Under the pieces are notes generated by a model. That model was not told the origin of the DNA, did no database searches, and saw nothing but the letters and a program-made list of their open reading frames with translations. Shown here in pieces: positions 1 through 9,689 of a stretch of DNA of 64,000 nucleotides (within the stretch, counting starts at the first letter, position 1; every line of letters begins with the position of its first letter). The stretch is from Selenomonadales bacterium (GTDB lineage Bacteria; Bacillota; Negativicutes; Sporomusales; UBA7701): NCBI GenBank assembly GCA_018434945.1, contig JAHDOI010000047.1, positions 62,001 to 126,000 on the forward strand. The letters run 5' to 3'. The translations under genes and the position numbers were made by a program.

Positions 1-469
1 TTTCACTTTCGAAATAAAGGATATCTTTTGTCGGTATTTTTTGAGTTACACCGCGGTAAGTGATACAGATACTTTCTTTCTCTACATTTTCTTTCTGAGC
101 TATTGCCCTTTCCATAACCTTGGCTAACTGACCTATCTTTATCGGTTTTACCAGATACCCCGTTGCGTTGACTTCGTATCCTTCATAAACGTAATCTGTT
201 GAACTTGTCAGAAATATAATGTTGACTAATTTGTCCTGCTCGCGGATTATCCGCGCACATGTCATTCCATTCATATCGCCCATAATAATATCCAGAAATA
301 TGATGTCAAAACATATGGTTTTACTCTCGATAACTGAGTTTAATTTATAAGGATTATCGTAAGTAAAGATATTTGCGTTGACACCCTGCTTGCCTAAATA
401 GTTTTCAATTGTTTCGTACAGCTTTAGTCTGTCAGCAGCATTATCGTCACAAATCGCTATGATTATCAT
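1..469 (-). CDS. LytTR-family response regulator (AgrA/LytR-like), C-terminus beyond window
   Basis: Phosphoacceptor transcription regulator of a two-component system; 156 residues are visible and the gene runs off the left edge. I translated it by hand from the ATG at 467-469. The receiver domain opens with MIIIAICDDN (acidic pair), has the phosphorylation site in FDIIFLDIIMGDMNGM near residue 54-60, and the conserved lysine in YLVKPIK near residue 105. After a short linker a LytTR DNA-binding domain begins (ITYRGVTQKIPTKDILYFES), which in this family binds paired direct repeats. It is transcribed away from the sensor kinase at 651, an unusual head-to-head arrangement for an AgrC/AgrA-type pair. 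Family assignment is firm; the signal and target are not known. Confidence 0.85.
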   Translation of the reverse strand, partial: MIIIAICDDNAADRLKLYETIENYLGKQGVNANIFTYDNPYKLNSVIESKTICFDIIFLDIIMGDMNGMTCARIIREQDKLVNIIFLTSSTDYVYEGYEVNATGYLVKPIKIGQLAKVMERAIAQKENVEKESICITYRGVTQKIPTKDILYFESE

Positions 470-650
470 TGGTTGCTACCTCATACCCAGATTCACCTAA
501 AGCGTGGGATATAAAGGATTCTGTCAACCTTGAATCTGTAGGAAAGTTGTAAACAGCGGGAAACACGACATAAATAACAATTCTGCAACATTATAGGTAA
601 TCCTTTTTTAGTTGGATTGATTTAATGTCGCAGCAGTAGGAGAGGCTATT

Positions 651-1949
651 TTGCAAGAGAGTATCGTGTTTGCAAGCAGAGCTATATTTTTAATAACAAA
701 TATTTTGCTGCTATATATATTCTTAACGCCACGGCGTCCTTTCTGGTTTCAAATAACTGCCTTTTCTGTTACCTGGATCACTATTTTCTTTTTGCGCGAC
801 ATTTTGCAATCCGTTATCCCCGATCCCTATTTGGTTGGCTACATATTGGGCTCATTGTATATGATCCCTTGTGCACTGATCTTTAAAGAAACAATTAATG
901 CTAAGCTATTTGTCTTTTTTATGAGTTTTTCACTTTCCCAGTCTAATTTTCTTATCTTCTTATTTCTAGAGCAATTAATATTTAACCATTTTGTAGGCGG
1001 TTTGGTTTTGACAGGTCTAATGCTTGAGGCTGCATCGCTGCCGTTAATAAAGAGATATGTGTCACCCCATGTCAGAAATATTATTGCGATTATCGATCAG
1101 CGAAATTTCGCTTTTACTTGTTTCCCCCTTTTGTCATTTGTACTGTTGGCGTATTATGGGGTGCAAAGAACATATTTGCTATCCAACTTCATTCCACTAG
1201 TAGTCAGTACCTTATTGATTCTTTTTACCTATTACCTGATTGCCACGGCAATCTATCAGACAATACGCAACCAGCAGGCAGAAAAACAACTGGCCGTGCA
1301 GCGCGAACATTATCGCAACCTGAATGATAGTATTAATGCTATGAAAACAATGCGCCATGACTTACGACATCATCTTGTGACGTGCTTGGAGTTTTTAGTG
1401 AAAAAAAATTCGGCTGCTGCAGAAAATTATCTGGGCCAGCTTTGCAAAAACTACGACGATATTGCTATCCCTAAAGTTTGTTCTAACCAATTTGCCGATG
1501 CTCTCATTAGCCATTACCTAAAGGCAGCGCAGGAGCAAGGTGTTACTGTAAATACAAACTTGCATCTGCCATACAATTTAGGTATTGATGATCAAGACCT
1601 GTGCGTTATTCTTGGCAATTGCTTGGAAAACGCTGTTGAAGCCTGCAGTAAAATACCCCAAGATCAGGTGCGTTATATTGACATTAAAACCACCATCGCT
1701 AAGAACCATCTGGTTATAAAAATTGCCAATTCTTTCTGTGGTTCCGTCATACGTCAGGGCGAAAATTATGTATCCTCAAAAGACGGCGATGATCATGGAA
1801 TAGGTCTTGCCAGTGTGAAAGCACTAACTGCCAAATACCACGGTTATTGCTCAATATCCTGTGAACAACAAGTATTCAAAGTTGCTGTCTCTTTGAAACT
1901 TCCGGAAACAGTCGCCGAATCGCGCTCACTCAGCATTCCCGGGAATTAA
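651..1949 (+). CDS. GHKL-domain sensor histidine kinase (AgrC-like)
   Basis: Membrane sensor kinase of 432 residues, probable partner of the LytTR regulator that diverges from it. About six hydrophobic segments fill residues 8-205. A coiled linker follows, then the phosphoacceptor box MRHDLRHH (His about residue 236). The C-terminal ATPase half has an N box (LCVILGNCLENAVEACSK, about 318-335) and a G box (HGIGLASVKALTAKYHG), as in HATPase_c_5/GHKL kinases of the AgrC type. The start is TTG at 651, chosen because AGTAGGAGAGG lies just upstream at 636-646. Kinases of this kind usually sense peptides or membrane signals. No autoinducer gene is visible nearby, so the signal cannot be named. The two-partner secretion operon downstream on the opposite strand is a possible target, but only by proximity. 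Confidence 0.85.
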   Translation: MQESIVFASRAIFLITNILLLYIFLTPRRPFWFQITAFSVTWITIFFLRDILQSVIPDPYLVGYILGSLYMIPCALIFKETINAKLFVFFMSFSLSQSNFLIFLFLEQLIFNHFVGGLVLTGLMLEAASLPLIKRYVSPHVRNIIAIIDQRNFAFTCFPLLSFVLLAYYGVQRTYLLSNFIPLVVSTLLILFTYYLIATAIYQTIRNQQAEKQLAVQREHYRNLNDSINAMKTMRHDLRHHLVTCLEFLVKKNSAAAENYLGQLCKNYDDIAIPKVCSNQFADALISHYLKAAQEQGVTVNTNLHLPYNLGIDDQDLCVILGNCLENAVEACSKIPQDQVRYIDIKTTIAKNHLVIKIANSFCGSVIRQGENYVSSKDGDDHGIGLASVKALTAKYHGYCSISCEQQVFKVAVSLKLPETVAESRSLSIPGN

Positions 1950-2033
1950 AATAATTATCTGCTCCAACTGGCGAACTTGTTTATCGACTGGCTATCGGAG
2001 CGCCGCTCCGAACGCACCCCATTGTCCGGCAAA

Positions 2034-2074
2034 CAAAGCCGTGCCCCGGTATCTGATACCGGGGCACGGCTTTG
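2034..2074. terminator. Bidirectional terminator hairpin between the kinase and tpsB
   Basis: A perfect 20-bp inverted repeat with a single-base centre, so the real loop opens a few pairs. It lies between the convergent ends of the sensor kinase (stop 1949) and the secretion translocator (stop 2099). T-rich sequence follows on the minus side (TTTGTTTG), so it most likely ends the two-partner secretion operon. Confidence 0.75.
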
Positions 2075-2098
2075 TATTCGTTCCTGCCTGATTTAGCG

Positions 2099-3784
2099 CT
2101 AAAAATACTTGACTCCTTGCAGCCAGAAGCGGCCGGCGCGGTCGGTGTCGGAAACAGCCTTACTGGAACTCATTTTCCAGGCGTAGTCAAGCCGCAGGGC
2201 ATAGTCGCCGGGACGGCTGAGAATAATCCCCAGACCGGCGCCGGACAATGTGCGGCTGTTGGCTTCCGTTGTCCAGGGGGCTTTATTGAGCATAACATGC
2301 CCGCCATCAACGAAGGCTGTCAATTGCACACGGGGGTCGGGCAGGTTCCAGCGCAGTTCGCCTGTCACCACATAGCCTTCATCGCCGGAGGCCTCATTCA
2401 CCGGATAGGCTCTGACACCGCTCGGCCCGCCGAGGGAGATTTTTTCGGAAGAGTCCAGGTTTTTGCTGGCCAGTTGCCCGGCAAAAGACAGATGGAGGTT
2501 AAGGCGGTTGTTCACGCTTTGAATCCGGTAGAGATTCAGGTTGGTTTTATTATAATGTCCGGCGGTGTGAGCGCTGCTGTCAGCGGCAACCGCATCCGCC
2601 GAATCCATCCTGAGTTGTCCCAGCGAGAAGGTAAGGCCAAAGCTATTGTAGCCGCCCCCCCGATTATCCCGGCTGTCGCCGCTTATGCCCAGTTTCCAGA
2701 TGTTGGCGGACTTGCGGCTGTTGGAGCCAAAATAGTTAATACGGTCTTCCAGTTCTTTATGGTCAAAGCCAATACGGCCGGTGAGATTAAAGTCGCGGGA
2801 ACGCCTAAGGGTAAAGCTTTCGTAGATACTGGTGATCTTGGCAATGCCGCTGGCATCAAGGTCGGCAAATTGCTCGCCCAGCGTATAATGCGACCGGGAG
2901 TAGCCAATACCCAGCTTAGCCCCCTGGCCGCCGGTGGGCAGTTGATACGACAGGCTGTAATCATCCATGTCTTTGCCTAAAATAGTGCCGAGAGAAAGTG
3001 TGTCGCCTTCCCCGCTGAGGTTGTGGAGATTATAGTTGAAGCCAAACCGGTTTTTGCCGGTATACCGGCTGCCATGATTGTCGATATAGGCTTGTCCGGT
3101 GGCTTTGGCCGTATCGGTTAACGAGATCACCAGATTGGAGGTGCCGGGTGTGCCGCCTGCCGTTAAAGTCGCCTTGCTGCTGATACCGTCCGTAGCGGAT
3201 AACAGCAGCAGCGTCCGTTCCAGGGTTTCCTTGTGGATATAATCGCCGCTTTTCAGGGGGCTTAGCACACGATCGATCGCCGTCTTACGCAGGGCGGAAT
3301 CGTTCCGCACCTGAATCTGGTCGTATTGTCCAATCAGCACCTGGATGGTTACGGCGCCATTTTCAATCGTCTGGGCGGGGATAACAGCCCTGGCGACAAG
3401 ATAGCCTTGTTCCCGGAAAAACTGGGTAATGCGCCGGGCATAGACTTCCAGTTCGCCGAGCGTCAAATCCTTGCCGTAAGCGTCTTGGATCAGCGGCGCC
3501 AAGACCTCTTCGCTGTAAAGATTTTGACCGGTAATGCTGATTGTTGCCACGTGGATTTTGGTTTGATCCGGTTGCACCGGCACTGCCGGTTCTGCTTGTT
3601 TTACCTCGACTTGCGGTTTGACTCGCTCCTGCGGCGGCAGGGTATGCTCCTTGATGCCCCCCAGCATTGTGCTGTTGTCGTTTTGCTCCGGCGGGGCGGC
3701 GCTGACAGGCGTCGTCACCAGGAGGCACAGTGCGGCGACGAGGGGACAGAGTATTTTAGCAGTGTATGAGATACGGTTTCGCAT
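2099..3784 (-). CDS. ShlB/FhaC/HecB-type outer-membrane translocator (TpsB)
   Basis: Outer-membrane translocator of a type Vb (two-partner) secretion system, 561 residues, expected to export the large exoprotein encoded just upstream. It has an N-terminal signal peptide ending near PVSAA, a periplasmic stretch rich in Pro and Gln, then a POTRA domain (about residues 75-150: ISITGQNLYSEEVLAPL and QFFREQGYLVARAVIPAQ). The rest is a ShlB-type beta barrel ending in GRFWLQGVKYF, whose terminal Phe is the usual signal for Bam-dependent insertion. The length matches the family (550-590). It is the second gene of the operon, 66 bp after the exoprotein and with no terminator between. An outer-membrane protein of this sort in a Firmicutes gene context points to a diderm Negativicute. 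Confidence 0.92.
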   Translation of the reverse strand: MRNRISYTAKILCPLVAALCLLVTTPVSAAPPEQNDNSTMLGGIKEHTLPPQERVKPQVEVKQAEPAVPVQPDQTKIHVATISITGQNLYSEEVLAPLIQDAYGKDLTLGELEVYARRITQFFREQGYLVARAVIPAQTIENGAVTIQVLIGQYDQIQVRNDSALRKTAIDRVLSPLKSGDYIHKETLERTLLLLSATDGISSKATLTAGGTPGTSNLVISLTDTAKATGQAYIDNHGSRYTGKNRFGFNYNLHNLSGEGDTLSLGTILGKDMDDYSLSYQLPTGGQGAKLGIGYSRSHYTLGEQFADLDASGIAKITSIYESFTLRRSRDFNLTGRIGFDHKELEDRINYFGSNSRKSANIWKLGISGDSRDNRGGGYNSFGLTFSLGQLRMDSADAVAADSSAHTAGHYNKTNLNLYRIQSVNNRLNLHLSFAGQLASKNLDSSEKISLGGPSGVRAYPVNEASGDEGYVVTGELRWNLPDPRVQLTAFVDGGHVMLNKAPWTTEANSRTLSGAGLGIILSRPGDYALRLDYAWKMSSSKAVSDTDRAGRFWLQGVKYF

Positions 3785-3850
3785 AGTATCATCCTTTGCT
3801 TACGAATTATGAGCTTGCGTTCTTCTTGAACAGCTTTCGTTTGCTTACCA

Positions 3851-6800
3851 TCATTTCCCAAAATACACTGCCTGTAAATTGTTTATATCGAGACCCAGCT
3901 TATCCTGGACCGCGACCAGCGATGCCGCTGTGACCAGCTGCCTGTTTTGGCTCAGTATATCGGCGGCCGGAGCGTTGGCGGCCTGTACATACAAGCTGCC
4001 GTCAGTATACGCAACGGTAAAGGTCGCCGTATTCCCCTGAGGGTCTGTCAGCTGGAAGGAGGCCGTCTCCGCTTGGGCGGCTGCAGGCGCCGGCGTAGCC
4101 GGCGGCACAGGCTTGGAAGACGCCTCACTCTGACGTAATGCGAGCGAACCCTGGCTGCTGTCCACCTGGTAGACACCGGCCAGCGCCGAATTGCCGTTTA
4201 TCGTTTGATACACCGCGATCTCTTTCTGTACGGGATTGGTAGCAAGCTGCAGCAGACTGTCCTGGGCAATGGTTACTGTCTGGCCGGCAGTCGTAATCAC
4301 GCGCGGCGTTCCGGCAGTATCACCGCTATACTGGAGGGGGCTTGCCTGGCCGGCAGGCCGCTGAGGGGACGCGGCGCTCGCCGCCGGCGGATAAGCTTGG
4401 CTCCCGCCAGCTCCCGTCGTATTGTTCACGGCGCTTTGCTGCCGATTTTGCACTGCCGCAGTATAGCCGGGACCGGGATCGGTACTGGCTGCCGCTTTAA
4501 TCGTCAGGGTGCCGTCCCTGAAGGTAATGGTATAGTTTGTTGACGTCAGTCCCGCGGGAGTGAGGATATAGGTACCGACCTCAGTGGCTCCCTGGGCGGT
4601 GCCTCCATAGGTCAGGCTGCCGTTTAACGCGTCCCTGTTTTCACCGTTCACGAACCCGTTAAAAGTAACGTCATTGCCGCCTGCATAAGCAAGCTTATCA
4701 TAAGTTTTCTCAGCATTCTTGGCAGTGATGGTCAGGGCGGTTTTGTCGATCGTGCCTGACGTATTCTCTGCCAAAGTCACCGTATAGTTGTTGCCGTTAT
4801 TGCCGTCATTTAGGGTATAGCCGTTGCTTACTCGCAGCGTTTTGCCGCTGCCGGCATTTTTATCGGTATAGGCTTCGGCAAGGCCGGTCAGGCTATCGCC
4901 GGTTTGCAGGCCGCTATAGGTCGGCGTGGCTGCGGCTGTCGTCGTACCGTCGTAGGTTTTCGTGTTGGCCGCGGCGGTGATGGTCAGGGCTGCTTTGTTG
5001 ATCGTGCCGATGTTGCCGCTGATACTTGTCGACGCCAATTGGTAGTTGCCCGCGCCGGCGCCGCTCAGACTCAGACCGTCTACCGTCACCGCCTTGCCGC
5101 TGCCGGCGTTCTTATCGGCGTAGCTGCCGCTGGCTGCGATAGTCAAAGACACGGCGTCGCCGCCGATGATGCCGGCGAGGGCGCTGTAGTTGCCGCCGGT
5201 CAGCGTCGCCGCAGCGGTGCCGTCATAGGTCTTCGTGACACTGCCGGTCAAGGCCGCCGTCAGCGTCTTGGGCGTGATCTCGCCGATGTTGCCGCTGATA
5301 CTTGTCGACGCCAGTTGGTAGTTGCCCGCGCCGGCGCCGCTCAGGCTCAGGCCGCTTACCGTCACCGCCTTGCCGTTGCCGGCGTTCTTATCGGCGTAAC
5401 TGCCGCTGGTCGCGATAGCCAAAGACACGGCGTCGCCGCCGATAATGCCGGCGAGGGCGCTGTAGTTGCCGCCGGTCAGCGTCGCCGCAGCGGTGCCGTC
5501 ATAGGTCTTCGTGGCGCTGCCGGTCAAGGCCGCCGTCAGCGTCTTGGGCGTGATCTGGCCGATGTTGCCGCTGATACTTGTCGACGCCAGTTGGTAGTTG
5601 CCCGCGCCGGCGCCGCTCAGGCTCAGGCCACTTACCGTCACCGACTTGCCATTGCCGGCGTTTTTATCGGCGTAACTGCCGCTGGTCGCGATAGTCAAAG
5701 ACACGGCGTCGCCGCCGATAATGCCGTTGAGGGCGCTGTAGTTGCCGCTGGTCAGCGTCGCCGCAGTGGTGCCGTCATAGGTCTTCGTGACACTGCCGGT
5801 CAAGGCCGCCGTCAGCGTCTTGGGCGTGATAGTGCCGATGTTGGCCGTTGCAGTGGAAGAAGTCAGGTTGTAGTTGCCGGCATCGGCGCCTCCTAGGGTC
5901 AGCCCGTCGGCCGTGACCGTCTTGTCCGTCCCGGCGTTCTTGTCGTTATAGGCGCCCGTCCCGGATACGGTGACGGTATCCCCGCCGACCAGGCCCGCCA
6001 GACTGTAGTTGCCGCCGGTCAGCGCCGCCGTAGCGTTGCCGTTATAGATCTTGGTGACAGTGCCGGTCAGGCTGGCGGTGAGGTCGGCTTTGTTGATCGT
6101 CAGCGTGCCCGATCCATAGACGATGTCATACCCATGCTGGACGGAATAAAAGCTTGGTGCGTAGGTTCCCGCGTTGCGGGCATTGCCGTAGGTAGGCGCC
6201 GCTGTCCCTAACAGCAGGTTAAAATCGGTGCCAGGCGCATAGGTCACGCCAGTGGGAGCGCCGCTGTAGACGGCGCCGTCGTAAGTCTTGCTTTTGTTAT
6301 CGGCGTTAACGGTGGTCTTCGTCAGGAAAGATTTAAGCAGCGGCGTGGTGTTGCCGTCGTAGACGCGCCAAATTTTATCAGCGCCGCCCACTGTGTCCAC
6401 CGACCAGTCCTTTCCATCTCCCGTGGTCCAGAAGCTGGCGCTTTTCAGCGTCGTCAGCGTATTGCCTGTGCCGTAAGCGTTGCCGCTCCATACGCCTTCG
6501 GTGCCGCCGCCGTTATTGATCGGGCTTCCGCCAGTATTGGTAGTGGCGTAAAAGCTACTCGTGATAATGCCGGAATTCTTACGGCCGACGAGGCCACCGA
6601 CGTTGCTGGAGCCATTGACGCTGCCGCTGTTGTAGCTATTCGTGATACCGCCGTTAGACAGAAGGCCGATAAGGCCGCCGACTTCGTTGGAACCCGTGAC
6701 GCTGCCGCTGTTGTAGCTGTTCTCGATCTTGCCGCTGGCCCCGTCAAAGAAGATGTTATTGCCGACGAGACCGCCGACCTGGTCATCGCCCATGATGCTG

Positions 6801-9349
6801 CCGATGTTGTAGCTGTTCGTGACGATGCTAGCGGATGAGCCGACGAGGCCGCCGACCTTGGAGCTACCGCCGCTGCCAGTGACGCTGCCGCTGTTGTAGC
6901 TGTTTGTGATTGTGCTAGGGTTAAAACCATAGCCGACGAGGCCGCCGACATTTTCGGGGCCGGTGACGCTGCCGCTGTTGTAGCTGTTCGTGATGCTGCC
7001 AGAGATAGCGCCGGCGAGACCGCCGACACGGGAGCTACCACTGACGTTGCCGCTGTTGTAGCTGTTTGTGATTGTGCCGTCATAGCCATGGCCGACGAGG
7101 CCGCCTACGGTAACATTACCACTGATGCTGCCGCTGTTGTAGCTGTTCGTGATACTGCCCGTTTGATTGTGATAGCCGACGAGGCCGCCGATCCATTGGG
7201 TGCCAGTGACGCTGCCGCTGTTGTAGCTGTTCGTGATGCTGCCGGAGTTAAAGCCGACGAGGCCGCCGACGGTGCGGTCGCCACTGACGCTGCCGCCGAC
7301 CAGCCCGACGTTGCGAATGTCCGCCGAAGCGCTGGTACGGGCGAACAGGCCGACATTGTTATCAGAAGGCCTGTTAATGGTCAGGCCGCTGATCGTATGC
7401 CCGCCGCCGTCGAAGCGGCCGGTGAAATCTTTGTCATATGCGCCAATCTGATCAAAGCCGAAATAGCCGCCGCTGCCTTTGGGATTCCAGGTCGCCGTCG
7501 CGCTGGCGTCGATGTTTTCGCCGAGGAAGTAATTGCCGGCTAAACCGGTATCGATATTTTGCAGCGCGGTCAGTGCGCCGCCTGCGCTCTGGCTGTTAAT
7601 CACGCTATAGTCGCTGCCATTCAGGCTGAAGCGGGCATTGGCGCCGGAAAGTGTAATCTTCGCCCCCTTACCCAAGCTGTATGAGCCGGTCGCACCCGTT
7701 CCATAGGTAAGCGCAAGCCCCGCATTCGTTCCTGACGCGGTCACATCGGCATTAATGTCAATATTGCGGTGAGCGCTCAGCGTCAAAATATTACCAGCCG
7801 CAGACCAACTCACCGCGCTGTTGATGGTAATGTCGCCATTGCCGGGAGCATCCGTGACACCGCTGGCGCCGGTTACGCTTGCATTGCCGCCGGTAGTTGT
7901 AATTGTCACGCCGGAAGACTGTAACGCCGTCGACAGAGCTGTTGCCGTCATGCCTTTAAGGCCGGTGGCATCGACGACAAAATCCGCCGGGTCTAACAGC
8001 CAATTGCCGGTTTTGCCGTTTGCTGCCGTGGTGTTGACACTGGCGGTATCGGCCACTGTCAGGGTTTTCTTGCCCGACGTCTCGACACTGCCGCCGTCGC
8101 CGCTATTTTTGCCGCCTTGGGCCGAAATGCCGCCGGCAAAGCTGGCGGTGTCATTGGCCCAGACGACGACCTGACCGCCGTTGCCGGCTGTCAGCGCATC
8201 GGCATTAATGCTTGTCCCTTGTTCGACCACCGTCTTGGTGGCCGCGTATTCGCCGGCGCCGCCCTGGTATGCGCCGCCGACAAGAGCCGTGCCGCCGCCC
8301 TGGTCGCCGGAAACGGCAATGGCGGCGCCGGAGGCTAACCGTACGGTATCGCCCAGCAGCTTGACCGTGCCGCCGGTTTCGCCGGCCTTTTGGCCGCTGG
8401 CGTCGAGGGTGCCGGCATTGGTTACCGTATCGCCGCTCAGAATGATCACGCCGTTTTTACTGGCGACGCTTTTGGCTTCTATTGTGCCTGTGTTGTTGAC
8501 AACCGAGCCGGTCAGGATATCCGCAGCCTTAGCGTTCATGGCGACAAGGCCGCCGTCGGCTTTGATCAGGCCGCTGTTTTTGACCTCGGCCTTGACCTTG
8601 CTCTCGTCAACCGACAAGGTCAGCAGCCCGTCGCCGGTAAAATCTAAGGTGATCTTGCTGCCTGCGCCCAGCGCCACAGTGCCTTCCCTGGCCAGGATAA
8701 CACCTTCATTGGCGGCATTGGCGCCCAGCAGCGCCGCATAGCCGCCGTTCGCCACCGTAATATTCCCCTGGTTGAGCACCCCTTGCTGGCTGTCGCCGCT
8801 AAAGCTGTATTTGCCGTTCATAAAGTCCTGGTCGCTGAGCTTCAACGTCGACGCCACCAGGCCGCCGACATTGACCTGGGCGCCCTGGGCAAACAGTACG
8901 CCGTTCGGGTTGAGGAGAAAGACCTTGCCATTGGCGCTGAGCTGGCCGTAAATCGCCGAGGCGTTATTGCCCAGCACCCGGTTAAGGGCGATGGCGGAAG
9001 CACCCGGCTGAATAAACTGCACCTTTTCGCCGCTGCCGATGCTGAAGCTGTTCCAATTAACCGCCAACTTATCGCTGGTCTGGTTAATGGTGACACTATT
9101 TGTCCCCTGCCCGGTGATACTGCCCGTCCCTGCCGAAATGCTGCCGCCGGTGGGATTGGCCTGCACACCTGTCAGGCTGCTTAGGAAAATCCCGGCCGCC
9201 GCTGCCGCCGGAACAAGTTTTTTGGCAGCTTTGACGGTCAGGTCGTAGACTTTGTCTTTGATACTGCCCGTGTGCGCTTTACGCACCAGCTTGTGCCGCA
9301 TATAGTGCGGTTTGCCGCGCAGGCTGGCGCGGCGCCATTTTCTTTGCAT
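3851..9349 (-). CDS. Filamentous haemagglutinin-like exoprotein (TpsA) with GLUG and YDG/MBG repeats
   Basis: Secreted adhesin-like protein of 1832 residues, the cargo of the adjacent TpsB. An extended signal region (basic start, then LVPAAAAAGIFLSSLTG and a likely cut after VQA near residue 65) precedes a TPS/haemagglutination-activity domain (about 65-190; SAIYGQLSANGKVFLLNPNG). A beta-helix-like part follows to about 690. Residues about 690-935 carry eight copies of a GLUG-type unit built on NSYNSGSVTG. Residues about 1005-1620 hold MBG and YDG repeats (KTYDGT, YADKNAGNGK, GAGAGNYQLAS), three of them almost identical at DNA level. The C-terminus (to GLDINNLQAVYFGK) is low-complexity then unknown; no toxin domain is evident. 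The start at 9347-9349 has an AAGGAGGG site at 9357-9364. Likely role: cell-surface adhesion or biofilm matrix, inferred from the family. Confidence 0.9.
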   Translation of the reverse strand: MQRKWRRASLRGKPHYMRHKLVRKAHTGSIKDKVYDLTVKAAKKLVPAAAAAGIFLSSLTGVQANPTGGSISAGTGSITGQGTNSVTINQTSDKLAVNWNSFSIGSGEKVQFIQPGASAIALNRVLGNNASAIYGQLSANGKVFLLNPNGVLFAQGAQVNVGGLVASTLKLSDQDFMNGKYSFSGDSQQGVLNQGNITVANGGYAALLGANAANEGVILAREGTVALGAGSKITLDFTGDGLLTLSVDESKVKAEVKNSGLIKADGGLVAMNAKAADILTGSVVNNTGTIEAKSVASKNGVIILSGDTVTNAGTLDASGQKAGETGGTVKLLGDTVRLASGAAIAVSGDQGGGTALVGGAYQGGAGEYAATKTVVEQGTSINADALTAGNGGQVVVWANDTASFAGGISAQGGKNSGDGGSVETSGKKTLTVADTASVNTTAANGKTGNWLLDPADFVVDATGLKGMTATALSTALQSSGVTITTTGGNASVTGASGVTDAPGNGDITINSAVSWSAAGNILTLSAHRNIDINADVTASGTNAGLALTYGTGATGSYSLGKGAKITLSGANARFSLNGSDYSVINSQSAGGALTALQNIDTGLAGNYFLGENIDASATATWNPKGSGGYFGFDQIGAYDKDFTGRFDGGGHTISGLTINRPSDNNVGLFARTSASADIRNVGLVGGSVSGDRTVGGLVGFNSGSITNSYNSGSVTGTQWIGGLVGYHNQTGSITNSYNSGSISGNVTVGGLVGHGYDGTITNSYNSGNVSGSSRVGGLAGAISGSITNSYNSGSVTGPENVGGLVGYGFNPSTITNSYNSGSVTGSGGSSKVGGLVGSSASIVTNSYNIGSIMGDDQVGGLVGNNIFFDGASGKIENSYNSGSVTGSNEVGGLIGLLSNGGITNSYNSGSVNGSSNVGGLVGRKNSGIITSSFYATTNTGGSPINNGGGTEGVWSGNAYGTGNTLTTLKSASFWTTGDGKDWSVDTVGGADKIWRVYDGNTTPLLKSFLTKTTVNADNKSKTYDGAVYSGAPTGVTYAPGTDFNLLLGTAAPTYGNARNAGTYAPSFYSVQHGYDIVYGSGTLTINKADLTASLTGTVTKIYNGNATAALTGGNYSLAGLVGGDTVTVSGTGAYNDKNAGTDKTVTADGLTLGGADAGNYNLTSSTATANIGTITPKTLTAALTGSVTKTYDGTTAATLTSGNYSALNGIIGGDAVSLTIATSGSYADKNAGNGKSVTVSGLSLSGAGAGNYQLASTSISGNIGQITPKTLTAALTGSATKTYDGTAAATLTGGNYSALAGIIGGDAVSLAIATSGSYADKNAGNGKAVTVSGLSLSGAGAGNYQLASTSISGNIGEITPKTLTAALTGSVTKTYDGTAAATLTGGNYSALAGIIGGDAVSLTIAASGSYADKNAGSGKAVTVDGLSLSGAGAGNYQLASTSISGNIGTINKAALTITAAANTKTYDGTTTAAATPTYSGLQTGDSLTGLAEAYTDKNAGSGKTLRVSNGYTLNDGNNGNNYTVTLAENTSGTIDKTALTITAKNAEKTYDKLAYAGGNDVTFNGFVNGENRDALNGSLTYGGTAQGATEVGTYILTPAGLTSTNYTITFRDGTLTIKAAASTDPGPGYTAAVQNRQQSAVNNTTGAGGSQAYPPAASAASPQRPAGQASPLQYSGDTAGTPRVITTAGQTVTIAQDSLLQLATNPVQKEIAVYQTINGNSALAGVYQVDSSQGSLALRQSEASSKPVPPATPAPAAAQAETASFQLTDPQGNTATFTVAYTDGSLYVQAANAPAADILSQNRQLVTAASLVAVQDKLGLDINNLQAVYFGK
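5006..5833 (-). repeat. Three tandem 276-bp repeats inside the exoprotein gene
   Basis: Units at 5006-5281, 5282-5557 and 5558-5833 are nearly identical 92-residue YDG modules (ALTGSVTKTYDGT to ISGNIGQITP). A fourth, diverged unit follows from about 5834 and further relatives flank both ends. The near-identity at DNA level suggests recent duplication or gene conversion, and predicts copy-number change between strains. Confidence 0.9.
6560..7290 (-). repeat. GLUG repeat block inside the exoprotein gene
   Basis: Eight units of about 23-33 codons each contain a NSYNSG core followed by GGLVG. At DNA level the string ctgccgctgttgtagctgtt recurs in most units with only small changes. It encodes a beta-helix-like stretch of the exoprotein. 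Confidence 0.85.
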
Positions 9350-9552
9350 GGGAAAGCCCTCCTTAATGTAGTGAAAAGCGAGGCTATTCTTCCGTCAACA
9401 CCATTAATTTAAACTTTATGCCAATCTTCCTACTTTCCGCATAAGTTACAGTACTAATTATAGTTAAACGTAACCAGCTATACGTCCCCGATATGGAAAA
9501 GAGCAGATTTTTTGAAGAAATTAGCGAAATAAAAGGGAACTCGACTTGGAGG

Positions 9553-9590
9553 AGCTGCCTCAATAACAATGGAGGCAGCTTTCTTCTTTT
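9553..9590 (+). terminator. Rho-independent terminator without an obvious upstream gene
   Basis: AGCTGCCTC (9553-9561) pairs with GAGGCAGCT (9572-9580) around a 10-nt loop and is followed by TTCTTCTTTT. No plus-strand gene precedes it within 7 kb. It may end a short untranslated RNA or be left over from a lost gene. Confidence 0.65.
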
Positions 9591-9689
9591 GCGCAAAAAA
9601 ATACGAGAGACAGATTCCTAAGAACCTGCCTCTCGGTGACTAACAAAGACATAGTTTTCATCCATCCGTACTGACAACAGGAACTGTTC

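Noticed and set aside
4904-8741. Several long plus-strand and alternative minus-strand frames opposite the exoprotein gene.
   Set aside because: They are low-complexity products of the GC-rich repeats read in other frames, have no ribosome-binding sites and match no family.
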